Shown here: piece by piece, positions 1-12,254 of the stretch
Numbering within the stretch: position 1 is the first letter of the stretch
Layout: every line of letters starts with the position of its first letter
Source of the DNA: Antrodiella citrinella
Taxonomy: Eukaryota > Basidiomycota > Agaricomycetes > Polyporales > Steccherinaceae
Assembly: GCA_004802725.1 (NCBI GenBank)
Contig: SGPM01000246.1
Location: 1-42,340 of the forward strand
Reading direction: 5' to 3'
DNA length: 42,340 bases
Notes under the pieces: model-generated
Databases searched by the model: none
Seen by the model: the letters and a program-made list of their open reading frames with translations, nothing else
Told to the model about the DNA's origin: nothing
Program-made: the position numbers and the translations under genes

Positions 1-936
1 AGTTGTGGGATGTCATGCTTAATGTGAGTACCCCTCAAGTTTCGTGTTGCCTTTGTTGTTCACCTTTCGAAATATTGGAAGCGGTTTGTAGGATCTGCCA
101 ATACGCATGTGGCATGAACACACACGCGAAGTGTTCTCCGTAGACTGGTCGAACATCAACAAGGAGCTCTTCCTATCGTCGTCCTGGGATGGAACGGTGA
201 AGTTGGTAGGTCTTTCCTTCTGTTCTGAATGTGCGACTTTAATTCAAGTGTTCTGGACAGTGGTCCCCTGAACGACCTCGATCAATAACGACGCTCCAAG
301 CGCACGCGTCCTGCGTGTACCAAGCACTCTTCTCACCCCACCAGCCCGACATTCTAGCGACATGTTCTACGGACGGCACGATGAAAATCTTCGACCTCCG
401 AGCTCCTTCTTACATGCCTGGCGTGAACAACTTCATTTCCCCGCAATCTGCTGCTGCACTTACTATCCCCGCATCTGGCACCGAGATTCTTACATTGGAC
501 TGGAACAAGTACCGGCCCTTCGTCTTGGCGAGTGCTGGTGTTGATAAGGTGATCAAGGTGTGGGACTGCAGAATGGTTAAGTTGGGTCCGGACGCGAGTG
601 GCCCGGCGGTGGGCGGGATATGCGAGGCGCAGTTCGTGGGTCATGAGTACGCGGTACGAAAAATCCAATGGAGCCCCCATCGTCCCGATTTGCTATCCAG
701 TGCAAGTTATGACATGACCTGCCGAGTGTAAGCGTGCCGATGAACATTTATAGCGCTGCGCTGACGATTGATCTACGGACAGGTGGACTACGACGCCTAG
801 TCCGACGGGAACACATTTGGTGTACATTCACGATCCGCATACGGAGTTTGTTGTCGGTTGCAGCTGGTCACTGTACGAAGAGGGCGTCCTGGCGAGCTGT
901 AGTTGGGATTGCCGTGTAAATGTGTTCCGTGTGTAG
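1..936 (+). CDS. PEX7: Peroxisomal targeting signal 2 receptor PEX7, 5' end outside window
   Basis: WD40-repeat protein that binds PTS2 cargo in the cytosol and carries it to the peroxisome docking complex. Four exons are visible: 1-23, 92-205, 261-727 and 783-936, all with GT-AG introns and a continuous frame. The blades show repeated WD signatures such as LWDVM, SSSWDGTVKLW, CSTDGTMKIFD, SAGVDKVIKVWD, SSASYDMTCRVW and the terminal SCSWDCRVNVFRV followed by a stop. The spacing and the short tail right after the last blade fit PEX7, whose only domain is one propeller. The segment naming cargo-side residues (HTREVFSVDW, QFVGHEYAVRKIQWSPH) also resembles PEX7. The N-terminal blades lie upstream of the window. 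Another seven-blade WD protein is possible but less likely. Confidence 0.87.
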
Positions 937-2214
937 TATACGTGAGTTTTTCGTGTTTATAAGCTCGATGCTCGTACTGATCATCTTTTACATTCCAGTT
1001 TGACATTGTCAATGTACCATGTTGTGTTGGAAAGTGATGATCTGTTTCGAGAGGCTGTACGACCGGTGTTCGACCTCATTGGGATATTGATATCTCCTGG
1101 TACTGTATGTTCCATCCCTGATGACCGTCGAACATCATGATCTCTCGGAGATGTACTTCTACGCATTCGTTCCAACTGATCCGACTCATCATATGTAGGA
1201 CATGCCCAGAGTTCTTGCTCCGAGAAGTTTGGTTTCAGGTCGATTTCAAATTTTCAAGCTTCAAGCTCAAGCTTCGAGTTCAAATAACTTGTTTACGAGA
1301 GTTTACGAGACGATATCGATGACATCAATGTCACTCGATGTTTTGTTACGTGCTCGTCTGCCATATGCAAGTATCGTAACGGCACGGAATAAGCAGCCTC
1401 GGTGAGATCACTTCGTCAAGACGACCGATTACCGTCGGCGCCGACTTCTGTTCTGCACTGTCAACTCGTCAAGTATGTACTCGGCAGTATGCTCTGCGAC
1501 GGTCGGAGCGTTGCACTCCCCTTCATGCAAGCTTCATGATCGAATCGTCCACCATAAATTTTCGAGAACAGTGCAGCCACTGCAGCGTTCGGTGCGACGA
1601 TTTTATATAGCTCGGACCCGCAAAAGTCCGTACAAAATAAGAAGAAGCGCCTGCCGGTTGCTAGGCTTCTTAGTCGGCAACCGCAGCTGTTCCTGATCGC
1701 ATATTCTGTCCTCCCGGCACAAACATTTCGTAATTATCGTATTTGGCTTTCAGCACGTCGTACGCCGAGTACTTGCCATTTATTTGTTCGTTGTAACTCA
1801 CTTGGAGAAGCCGACGAAGGGGCCCATTATTCCCATTGTCCGCGTTGTCTCGGACAGAACAATGGACCCGTCAAAGGAACAAAGAGGCATGTTTGCTATA
1901 GCAATCGGAAGGCGGATTATTGAAAGGTCCCTGGTTTCCCATTGGGTACTGTTGGCCGAGTTTTGATCTCGGGTTTATTCTTCACCAGAACCCAACAACG
2001 CGTGGGCCGTGCGCGTGGTTCCTTCAAAAGGCCCTTTCATAGCAAACAGCCTTTTCTCTCCCTATTTTCCTCATCTCTGTTCAAGTTTCCCAAGTGCGAC
2101 CGGTTTTCTTCTCTGTCTCTCCCTCATAACCTACTCTCCTTTGACTCCATAGACGATACCCCGTCTCACCTCGCTCGACTATATCCACGACATTCATCTA
2201 GTACATTCATCACG
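937..2214. other. Intergenic region between PEX7 and GH16 gene
   Basis: No convincing gene on either strand; open frames are short and without recognisable motifs. A low-complexity patch at about 1238-1290 is built from TTCAAGCTT-like units. The last 150 bases before the GH16 start (about 2055-2214) are strongly pyrimidine-rich, a common feature of highly expressed fungal promoters and leaders. A loose inverted pair around GGCxTGTTTGCTAT lies near 1888-1905 and 2038-2055; its meaning is unknown. Confidence 0.5.
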
Positions 2215-3475
2215 ATGCGCGGATTTACCTCTACTGCTGCCCTTCTCTCGCTGCCTCTCGCTGCCTTCGCTGGCAACGCGCATGTAGGCTCTCTCCGCCG
2301 CCGTCACATTGACCATGCTAGGTCTACCTCTGCGATTGAGCGTCGCGCGATCACCTACAATTTGATCGACAACTTCACCCAGCAGGCTTTCCTCGAGTGA
2401 GTGTAGACGCCCTAGAACGTTACTTCAACATAGGCAAGGCGCCGATATACTGACCCGACGCTACAGTAACTTCGACTTCTACACCGATGCTGACCCCACG
2501 CACGGTCTAGTCACGTTCGTCGACAAGGACACCGCAAAGACGGATAATCTTGCGTACGTCCAGTCCGATGGCACCATCGTTTTGGCTGTCGACGACCAGA
2601 CTACCCTCCAGCCCAACCAGCCCCGTAATTCGTAAGCGCCTAGGATGTCACTTTGTTTGTTATAATTTTGTTGATAGATTTGTTCTTCCAGTGTTCGCCT
2701 TCAGTCCCAGAAGCAGTACAACGCCGGCACCTTGTTCATCGCTGACATGTACTCCATGCCCCACGGCTGTTCTACTTGGCCCGCATACTGGATGGTCGGT
2801 GACGACTGGCCCAACCAAGGTGAACTCGACATCCTCGGTGAGTGGCAACTAGACCCAAACATCAATCAGAGGCTAAAATTGGTTTGCAGAGGGTGTCAAT
2901 GACCAGACCACCAACCAGATCACCGCTCACACCGGTTCCGTTTGCAACCTTGTGACTAACGCGGTTCAGACCACCGGTCGCATCGTTGGCGAGACCTGCC
3001 AGAGCTCGAACGGTGCCAATGCCGGTTGCAACTACGCGTTGGATAACAACGCCACCTACGGTCATGGATTCAACATGAACGCCGGTGGTGTCTACGCCCA
3101 CACCTGGGAGACCGATGCCATCAAGGTCTGGTTCTTCGCGCGCCAGGCCATCCCCGCTGATATCACTTCCGGCAACCCCGACCCCAGCACCTGGGGTGCT
3201 CCCGCTGCTGAGTTCCCCAGCAGCAACGTTTGCAACATCGGTGATGCTTTCCAGAACAACAGGATCGTGTTCGACATCACCCTCTGCGGTGACTGGGCTG
3301 GCGATGCCTTCAACCAGGGAAGCTGCCAAGGAACTTGCGCTCAGGCCGTCGCCGACCCTTCCAACTTCGTCGGTAAGTTGATCATCTTTCTTTTCACGTA
3401 CTCTGTTGAGCCTGAACGCCACTCTCAGATGCCAAGTTCAAGATCGCCTCCTTGAAGGTCTACGGCCACAGCTAA
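2215..3475 (+). CDS. Secreted GH16 endo-beta-1,3(4)-glucanase (laminarinase type)
   Basis: Family GH16 enzyme that cleaves beta-1,3/1,4-glucans or remodels fungal wall glucan outside the cell. Exons: 2215-2396, 2467-2631, 2692-2837, 2890-3372, 3429-3475, giving 340 residues. The start is the ATG that opens a clear signal peptide (hydrophobic core TAALLSLPLAAFA, residues 6-19). A dibasic ERR at about 42-44, just before the conserved AITYNLIDNF, suggests Kex2-like removal of a short propeptide. The catalytic motif GELDILEGV places the nucleophile at E160, the assisting D162 and the acid/base E165; the codon for E165 is split by intron 3. WPAYWMVG precedes it as in Phanerochaete Lam16A-type enzymes. 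There is no GPI signal and no carbohydrate-binding module. A pyrimidine-rich leader precedes the start. Confidence 0.9.
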
Positions 3476-3987
3476 GCGTCCGGACGTCTCGCGCTCTTCC
3501 TCTTCAGTCTCTTTCATACCTGTCTTCGATTGTGAAATGTAGGAAAACGCCTCAGTGCGTCTTCTGCTATGGTTTCCTTGACGGAAAGAGGCTCTCGAGG
3601 GACAGCCCGGTGTTATACCCTCTGCGCCCCGCCCCCATATATCCTACATACGCATTCTTGTTATCATTATTATCCCCTCACCACTTGCATCGTCGATACA
3701 TACGCGTTGTCCTCGTCCTGTTCTTGTCCTTGCTTAATCGCATTTATATTTTTGTCGTTGGGTTTGTCACTTATATTTGTCTTGAGATCTGACCCCTATG
3801 CTCGTCGTCCTTGCTTGCATGATTTCCTGTCAATGGTTGAGCAATATGTTGCAGCTTTGAGCTGTGCGTGGTTATTTTCTGTTGTAAAGCGACCATCTGA
3901 ACTGAGGACTCAACGCGACAACGAGAGATTTGATTATCAAGACACTGCGTGGCTACAGATACATAGTGGAAAGAATACTTTAAAGAA
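3476..3987. other. Convergent intergenic region
   Basis: Shared 3' space between the GH16 gene (+) and the triple metalloprotease gene (-). It is AT-richer and T-rich after 3640, as expected for 3' untranslated and termination sequence. I see no gene in it. Confidence 0.5.
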
Positions 3988-6900
3988 TTACTTCGCCACA
4001 AGATCTTTCAGCTGGTTCTGCACTGCGTCCCTCACGCTCGCCAACGTCTCTTTCGGGACGTTTGCCTGCTTCAACAACGCTTGGATCTGCTCGACAAGTG
4101 GATCATACGGGACCGGTGGAGGAACGTTCAGACCATGCAGTGGTCCCGGTTTCTCATCTTCGGGGACAATGAGGAAGTCAGGGGGAAGATCGTCAGGAAT
4201 AGGTTTCGTCTTGTCAGTCTCCGTCAATTGCATGATGTATCCCAGGATCTATCATAGCATGAAGGGTTTGGTCAGCATGGTCATCCAACACAGAAGACCG
4301 CAGCGGCAACAGATAAAGTACCTGAGGACCAGGGATTCGGATGATGCATCCGTCAGAGCATTGCTGGAAGGCATGGGAGTTTTCGCTCTGGGAGCTCGAA
4401 TCACTTTGACTGTAAGAGAAGCACAGAATACCGCCCGAAGCGGCGGCATCTTCTTTCATCGTGCTCCTGGACGATGCGTCTGACGCGGCGGCGTTCCGGA
4501 TTTTGATAGTGATATCCTGCAAACGGAAGCACGATCAGTTCGGGGACGTTACACTTGCGAGTCGGAAGCAAACAACATACCTTGCAAATAATGTACCCAA
4601 CAGGGAAGGCAGGCAAAAGATACTCGTTGAGCACGGGGAACGTTGTTTCATTCTTCGCTTTCAGATCTGGCATAGTCCGAATTTCGGCTGGCCATTTCGA
4701 CCACGAGATGTCTTCATCAATGTGGTAGAATGTCGACGATTGCTTGAAGAACTGGGGACGGAACCATCCCGCGCGGTCCACCGTCACCAATGTCGCCCGG
4801 AATCCAATATTAACTTCGTTGTTCGCGGACGCAGTCTCGGAGCTAGCACTGGCGCTGCTAGACGAGGAACTATGGCCCGATGAGAACAACCAGAGGTTAC
4901 ACTGATGAGCGGAAGCCTTGGCGGACGCTGAGTCGCTTTGCTTCGAGTAGTTGCTTGTGACAGAATGGTTCATCTGGATCTGCTGCCACCGGCTTCCTCC
5001 AGAGGACTCGCTACCAGTGAAAAGCGGGACAGAGTCAATAGAAGGGAGCTTGTCCTCAGCGAGAGCGGTAGGACGCTTCCCAGCGCTGTTCAAAGAAGTA
5101 TAGCGTGAGGTCAGCTCGTTGAGGTCACTGGTGATGGAGCGAATCGTCTGCTTGATCTGCTCTTGCTGCTGCTGCGTATCGGTGGCCTCCGCAAGGGCCA
5201 AGCTGGCGGATGCCTGACTGAACGCTCGAGAGGCACTAGTGAGCTCCTGCTGTGCAGTCGACGTGGCAGTCAGGTCCGCCTTGAGCTGATCAACGACCAC
5301 GGTGGCAATCTCCATCTTCGCAGCGACAGAGACCAGCTGGGTCTCGTCAAGCTTCCCCACTTTGTCGAAGCACGTCTTCGCCATCGCGAGGATGTTGTGC
5401 GTGTACTTACTTGCCAGCTTGGCCTGAGCATCGTCCAGCGACGTCTGAGCACGAGCAGTCTTCTCGCGGAGCTCGTCGACCGTGCCCTTTGTCCCGAAAC
5501 GTAGCGCAGTAAGCTGACCATTCAAGACGTCGAGCTGCTGGGCTTTGGCCTGGATCTGCTGTTCAATCAGCACCGGATCTGACGTCAAGTCTTCCAACGT
5601 GAACGAGGTCGACAAGCCCTCAAACCAGTCAATGGGTCCCATTTGTACGGGGTACACGCGGAGACTGCCATCGAAGGAGCTCATGGAAGACTCCCGCAGC
5701 GAGTCTTTGGCCTCCTGAAGGGTTTCTGCTGGACTCTTGACGTCGAGGTAACCAACATACTCGCGGACGTTGTGAGAGTATCCGCGAACGACCGCGTCGG
5801 AGTATTTCGCCGCCAACTGGGCCTCTCGTGCCGCCGTAGTATGGGCCAGTTCCCGGGTGAGGTCGTTCAGGGCCTCCGCCGACTCGTCGGAGCCCAGCCT
5901 CAGTTTCAATGCTTTGGAAAGCATCTTGTCACGCTCGGCTTCCCACGCATTCTTGGCTTCGAGGTACTCCTGCATCAGCGCGTTGCTGAGCTCCATTCGG
6001 CTGAGGGATGTCGTAGACCCAGAAAGCTTGGAAGCCCCAGCGAATGCCGGCTTGGGACCTGTTGCAGACGACTTCTTCGGTGGAGCGAGAGCCCGTGATG
6101 GCGACATGATCGACGTAGCCTGTTCTGACTTCTGAGCTGCGATCAAGTCTTGTACCCATCCGGTCGGCTGGACATCCTTCATCAGCCAGCCGCGAATCTT
6201 CTCCTGGTGCTTCGTGAGGTTGTTGGTGCGATACGCAGGAAGTAGGTTGTTGAGGACCTGCTCGTAGACCTGCGACAAGGAAATACCGTTAGGACCGCTA
6301 ACGACCTCCGCGACGTCGTAGAGCTGGTCTGTGAGACGAAACTCGCCCTCGTTGACAACAAGTGGCTTGACNACTTGGCCATAGATCCCAGCGGATTTGG
6401 TGTCCCATGCGTACTCCGACATTTGCAGGAAACGACCAGGAAATTGTAGTGTGAAAATCTGCCCGCCGCCGGGAGCAAAGAACTGCTGCAGCGTGCCGAT
6501 GATTTGAGACAGGAAGTTGCCTTCAGTAAGGCGCGGTTTGGGTTTGACCACATCTCGCATGGGTGCGGCCACGCCAAAATGCTTGGAGGGCTTGACCCCA
6601 ATACCGTATTGCATAGGGCCAGATAGCTCGTGCAATTCCGATACAAGCATCGCGCGCATTTTGGTAACGCACAGCGCGTACCCAGAGGGGTCCACCGTCT
6701 GTCTCGCTATAGCATCTGCATATGGCTCCAGAATCTTGTCCTTTGCCGACACTCCTAGGACAGTAAGAGCCTCATCCAGAGCTTCCGAGGATGTCGGGTA
6801 TAATGCCTAAACTGCAAGTTAGCCAAGAGACGGGCGAGTCGTTTCATAGCACACACCTGCAAGAAAGCCTTGTCCTTATCGGACAATACCACATTCCTCT

Positions 6901-9734
6901 CTGTCATCTCCACCTCCTGGTCGACAAGTCCCGTCTTGTGCTCCTCTTCAGAATTCTTGAGCGGAATTTTTGGGTAAAGCATGATGGACTTGGGGTCGTA
7001 GTCCGTCCATGCAGCGGCAGTTGGATCGACCTTGCTGACCGTCTTTGTCTTCGGAGAGCTATGCTCATGCAGCAGGCCAAGCAGGTGACCGACTTCGTGA
7101 CGACAGGTACGATTGAGCCTCTCCTCAGTTTTAACCTTGTTCTTCGACTGGGGGTCGGAGCGCGGAAGGTTGAGATACATTGTGGTGCGCTCGTTGCCGC
7201 CGCAGATGGAAGGGTCGTTCTTCTTCGAGGAGTCCTTCGAATCTTTCGCTATCCAGCACCAAGATCGCTCCTGCACCCCATCCGACTCCTTGAACCAGAT
7301 GCGCACATCTGAGTCCGCTTCCGATTTGGCCTCCACGAACTTCACATTCACCACTGCCTCGTATTCTTTAAAAACGGACTCCAGCCGCTCGACACGATTG
7401 ATGCGGGGCTCAAATAAGCCATCGACGATAGGTCCTTGGTACAGTTTCTGCTGATACCAATACTTGATCGAGTCGCCAGGTAACCACAAAGAGGCATTGA
7501 CGACGGTGACGGCATGAGCAGGACCATAGGGATCAGCACCAATACCACCACCGGGAGTAGATGAGCGTCCTGTCGCACACCAGTCACGTTTGTCTTCATC
7601 TTTCGGAACTGGATGGGGTGCAGGCTTGGTAGCGGAGTACGCCGGAGCAGTGGGAAGCTTCCCGGAGTGTGGTGCGTGAGATGGGGTAGTTGGATGATGT
7701 TCTAAGGCATGATTGGCGGCCGTCCAAAGTGTAAACGCCAGGCGGACATCGTCGGCGTCGTCCGTACGTGCGAGGATGTTGGCTTTGGCGGAAGCGTCAA
7801 CACCAACTACATCCAATGCATGGGCCAGCGTCCATTCAGGAGCTTCTTGAGCGGGCTCTTTGCGAGGATAGTTGATGACCACAAATGCTTTGTCTAGATC
7901 CGTCAGAGAGTAATTCGGAGGAACATTGATCCTTTGCTCGTTCATATCCGGGGGCATGAAGTACCTACACAAGATCAGTGATAGTGGGGGAACAATACTA
8001 CATGCGCACTCACATCATGATAGACTTGGAATCGAATTTGGAAAAGTTGCTGACGTCGCGGGTATTGTACACGTCAACAATCTGCTGTTTCACCAGTTCG
8101 CGGGACCACCCTTGGCCATTCATGTAGAAATTGTACACGGCTGCGAGTCGTTCAATGGATAAGTGAGCGCAAGAAGTAATGGGTCGGACGGACCTTCTTC
8201 TCTCAGAGTGAGCGTACCACCGCGTATAGGAGACTGGTGCTCATGCATCATACCGAGCACATGTCCGAACTCATGTAAGATAGTACCTCTCTCTTCAGAA
8301 TCTGGTGCGGAATCCGTGACGCCGACGCAGGCAAGATTCATAGTGGCTTCCGATTCCTTTATAGTTGTGCACTGAGTACCGACGTACGACCAAGACCCGA
8401 TGTCCTTGTTGAAGGTAATGCGGATCTTCCCTTCACCCGATTTCCGAACGAAGGTAACGTTGGCATAGATAGACCATTCCCCGATGACGTCGTGAACTTT
8501 CTGTTGCTGAGCATTGGTCCCTTGGAAGGGTCCACGAACAAAACTGTATGTGATCTCCTGATCTCCTGACGTTAGCGCAGGAACAATCAAGACACTCATC
8601 TACTCACCGAGCCATTCTTCCACAGAACCGGAGCTTTTGCCATTACCGCGAAGCAAGCATGATCAACCGCAGTGCCCGTGGGTGTCATCTTCTTGTCCGG
8701 CAAGACCGCACACGTCTTCTGGAACCATTCTGGTGCCTTCTTCTCAGATATCACTGGAGCAGACGGACTGGGAGACGGAGGTTCTGGCGGTGAAGTCACG
8801 TGAAGTTGACGCGCCAGCCACATAGCGTATTCCTTGGGGACTTCATGAGGTGGCAGCGTCAACATTCGAGCCCGTTGTTCTGTGGGAACGCCACCAATGG
8901 TCAAAGCGTGCTCCAAGGACCATGACTGGGGATCTACGGAGACCTCTGTTCGCGGATAGTTGATCACCAGCCACGCACGATCGGTGTCCGTCAAGCTGCG
9001 CCTCAGTAGAAGTCGTTCATGCCGAAGCACTTCTTCCTTGTCGTGCGGAAAACTATGTATTGCGATCAGCGTAATAAAGAGAAAATACGTGGACACAAGG
9101 AATAACTTACCGCATGAGTGACTGGTCGTCGTATTTGGGGAAGTCGGCGTTCTCATGCGAAAGGCCTAATACATGACCGAATTGATGGCTGATAACATAC
9201 TCCTGATACTCCTGGTCTTCTTTCGACGCGGGAGCACCCGAAATAAATGCAAGGTTCATAGTAGGCTCATGCATAGGAACACTGAGGTTCTCCTTTCCGA
9301 CGAAAGAGCTGTTGCTAAGCTGAGAGGTGAAGCGAATGCGGATCTGCGGTTTCTCGCTGAGCTCGACCATGCGAAACTTGATGTTCGCATACTTTGTCCA
9401 TCCAGTCTTCTCGATTGAGCTATTGACCGTATTTCTTCGCGTGTCGTTACCATTTTCAGTGCCTTCCATAAAGCCATACGTGATCTCCTAGGGTGACAAA
9501 ATTCGTCAAAATTCGTCAAATTACGACAAGGGAACATAACCAAGAACGTACCGTGCCGTTGTCCCACAAAAGACTCAGCCTGGTAGTCGAAGTTATTTGC
9601 AAGGCATTCAGATCTCTTCTATCCCCGGCACTGAGCTGAGCGGCCTTCGGAAAACGATCCAAGCAGGGTTGGCCCTTGGGCTCGAGACCAGTCTGAGTAC
9701 CGGGAAGATCAGGGACAGGGGAGGAAGAGGACAT
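3988..9734 (-). CDS. Giant protein with three tandem metzincin (matrixin/astacin-like) modules and a coiled C-terminal region
   Basis: Predicted zinc peptidase chain of about 1761 residues. Exons on the minus strand: 9552-9734, 9111-9487, 8608-9052, 8194-8557, 8014-8140, 6857-7964, 4581-6806, 4322-4516, 3988-4248; all lengths keep frame. Module 1 has HQFGHVLGLSHE at 162-173 and Met-turn SLM at 184-186. Module 2 has HEFGHVLGMMHE at 430-441 and SIM at 496-498. Module 3 has HEVGHLLGLLHE at 788-799 and SIM at 825-827. Each module is followed by a repeated linker of the form LTDxDKAFVVINYP...ALxxxGV; the third copy (ALYPTSSEAL) joins directly to the C-terminal part, which supports one gene. Residues 869-1761 are helical and coiled with a Q-rich patch, and I do not recognise them. 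No signal peptide is visible. Module 1 lacks the catalytic Glu. One N occurs at 6372. RNA evidence is needed to exclude two genes. Confidence 0.8.
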
Positions 9735-10525
9735 GATGGGCACAGTCCGACAGTGAGGTCGTTGAGTCCAGTCGCTCCCTTTATATGTCAGTAGAGCAGT
9801 TTGCTCGCTGGCGAGGTACTAGCACGAAACGTTCAGTTCATACGGTGCCTGCATAAGTTCCCGACCAAGGAACAATGAGATGGAGCTACACTTCGCCCGA
9901 GGTCGACATCAAAAGCGCCTCAAGCGATGGTGCAGTTGAGGAGCAAGATGTTCCTCTCGGGATGAATGTAAGCTGTCAACGGACGAGTCCCTGGTCTGGC
10001 CCCAGGGCGGACTTGTGCCTTCAAGCGCGACTTAATATGCCTATCCGATAACACAATCAGAACCAAGCATTGAATATTGAATATTGAATGAGCACTGCTC
10101 AACAAACCAACAACAAATGACTTCAAGTAGAACACGTCACGGTACAAGTGAGAACCGCCACGTAAGGTCATTTGTGAAAAGTTGCAGAGCACCCACACAG
10201 CCTCACCGGTCATGGCCTGTGATCAAGTCTGTTTCTGATGTAGGGAATATGATTGCATTTCTTACGACTTTCATGGATAGTCATGGAGGGATGATTGCGA
10301 TGGGTGAGTTTCTCGTTGACGAAGCCAGTATAAAATCGAATTTTCAAACATCACGTCGTATTTTTGACGTTAACTTAAATTTCATTATAGCTTGGTCGTC
10401 CGAAATAAATGTTCTGAGTACTAGTGTCCGACTCATTTCATTTCTGTGGGCACGATGCTATGAAAACACAAATTTAAAGAACTAGTGTGTGCATGATGAT
10501 ACAGTTTCCAGCCAAGTCCGACCAT
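9735..10525. other. Intergenic region between metalloprotease 5' end and monooxygenase 3' end
   Basis: Apart from the TATA box near 9780, I see no gene. An open frame of 133 codons at 10084-10485 (+) shows no family motif and ordinary non-coding composition. A short tandem ATTGAAT repeat lies at about 10071-10089. Confidence 0.45.
9780..9786 (-). promoter_or_regulatory. Probable TATA box of the metalloprotease gene
   Basis: TATAAAG on the minus strand lies about 46-52 bases before the chosen ATG at 9734. The position supports this start; the short untranslated leader is an inference. Confidence 0.4.
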
Positions 10526-12254
10526 CTAATAATCCGCCTCCCAATATCCACCGTGATCCTGCTCAATTGAAACACTATGCTCGTCCGAGTCCTCCCACTT
10601 CTTCTGCCACTCAGCAAGCCGGCCCAGCAGGTCTGCCCACTGATCTTCAGTCTCGACACCATCCAACCATCGTCGGACCTCCACCTCGCCCGCCTCCTCT
10701 ATCCTCGTCCAAGCTCTCTTCAGCAGGAAACTCCCATTCCTCGCATCTCGCCTCCACTGCTCCACATAGTCCTTCCCGTCGTCTGGTATGGTACCCCGCT
10801 GCTTGAGATACCTCACCAGACGATCCTGATACGCCTGAGCGTCTTCATCACCTCCGACCATCTTGTGCCCAGCGACGTACGGATCAAAGCCGCGTTCTCT
10901 GAGACCGTCCTCTTGTCGGAGAAGCCCAGAAACCATTTCCGCGCGGCTTGGGAGAACATTCGAGTCGGTCAGCGCGTGGGAGACGAGCAAGCTTTGAGCG
11001 ATATCTGATGGGCAGTTGGCAATGAGGACCGGTAGACCGATGAAGGATAATGCAGTAGGAGGATAGGTCGGTGACAATGAGAATATGTGTTCGTGCAGCG
11101 GGTATATGTATCGCGTATTCGTTTGGAGTGATGGTGCATTATCAGACGTATAGTTTGTAGATGGCGAAACGGTAAGCGCGACCGGAATGTCTGGGCTAGG
11201 CGAGCGAGAGAGGAACGGTACAAGGAATTGGTAGCCAGTAGCCAAAATGACCGCGTCTACGTTAGTCAAAGTCGTGTTGTCTTCTAAGACGATGGAATCC
11301 TTAGTGAAATGGGATATTGGCGCAACGATTTCGATGTCAGGAACTGNNTCGAGCCCCACGCGGGAACTGTTTGGCTTCAGCGAATTGTACGTCTGAGGAT
11401 GAATGCATACGTTAAGCACGGTAATGACCTTGATTCGGATGTATATTCACCTTCCGTGCAATCAAGGCAACTTGTGAGGCTGCGTCTCGTCCACTGGCAC
11501 CACCACCGACCACCACCACGGTCTTGTTGGCATAATGNTCCGGTGATCGGTAGAAGATGGAGTGCAGCAGCTCGCGCTTCGAACCTACGGNCGAGTTCGC
11601 CGTCCAATCGTCCGTTCCACTGAAGTGAGGGACCCGTGGATAATGGTTGTGGCCGTTGGCAACGATGAGATGGTCAAACGAATCCCTCTGTACCCTGGCG
11701 CCATCACCNGAGCGATGGACCTCCACCTCCCACTTTCCGTGCGTGCTGTTCCCTCGCCATCCGGCAGCGTAGACTTCGGAGTCAAGCTGTATGTATTGGG
11801 TGAGATTCGACTGCTNCGCGACGTCGACGTGGTACTTATAAATATGTTGATGAGAGGGAAAGAGGGGTGTGTTNGGTGGAAACGGGAATCCTGGGTATGT
11901 CATGGTCGGATGCGGGGTATTCGTGTGCAACAGAGGATACAACGGAGTTTCCGGTANGGTTGGGGGGTGCGGTTCTGCAGCGTCTGGAAGCCACACNCCA
12001 CCAACATCTCGGCGCTGTTCGAAGAGAACTATTCGCCAGTTACTCCGTGAATCCTCNGGCAAATCTAGGATGGTCTTCAGGACNGCGATACCANCACTGC
12101 CTGCGCCGACGATAGCTATGGATTTAGAATGAGCGTCCACGGAGGATTTGAAGTTGNGGACGCCCGAAACGTGAGCAGGGTCGTGCGGCGTNTTTGCTGG
12201 ACTCCATGTCGACANCGAGAATATTGACAGAATGACTTGGCTGAAGCGAACCAT
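10526..12254 (-). CDS. Flavin-containing monooxygenase
   Basis: FAD- and NADPH-dependent monooxygenase of the FMO class, oxidising soft nucleophiles (N or S) or ketones in secondary metabolism. Exons 11451-12254 and 10526-11392 give 556 residues. The FAD-binding GxGxxG is IVGAGSxGI at about 48-56; the NADPH-binding GxGxxG is VVVVGGGASGRD at 246-257; the conserved ATGY is at 319-322. The FMO-type stretch around HFSGTDDW and the following HSIFY sits between the two dinucleotide sites. The N-terminus (MVRFSQVILSIF) is hydrophobic and may be a signal or membrane anchor. Many single N bases fall in exon 1 without breaking the frame. The start is the first ATG placing the FAD site about 45 residues in. 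Substrate cannot be inferred. Confidence 0.87.

Noticed and set aside
2862..3422. 186-codon frame on the minus strand opposite the GH16 gene
   Set aside because: It is antisense to a well-supported exon with catalytic motifs and arises from the codon bias of that exon.
6755..9734. Treating each metzincin module as a separate gene
   Set aside because: GT-AG introns join the modules in phase, no stop or promoter lies between them, and the linker repeat is shared; RNA proof is still lacking.
10084..10485. 133-codon plus-strand frame in the gap between metalloprotease and monooxygenase
   Set aside because: No motif, AT-rich 3' half, and no splice context; most likely chance.
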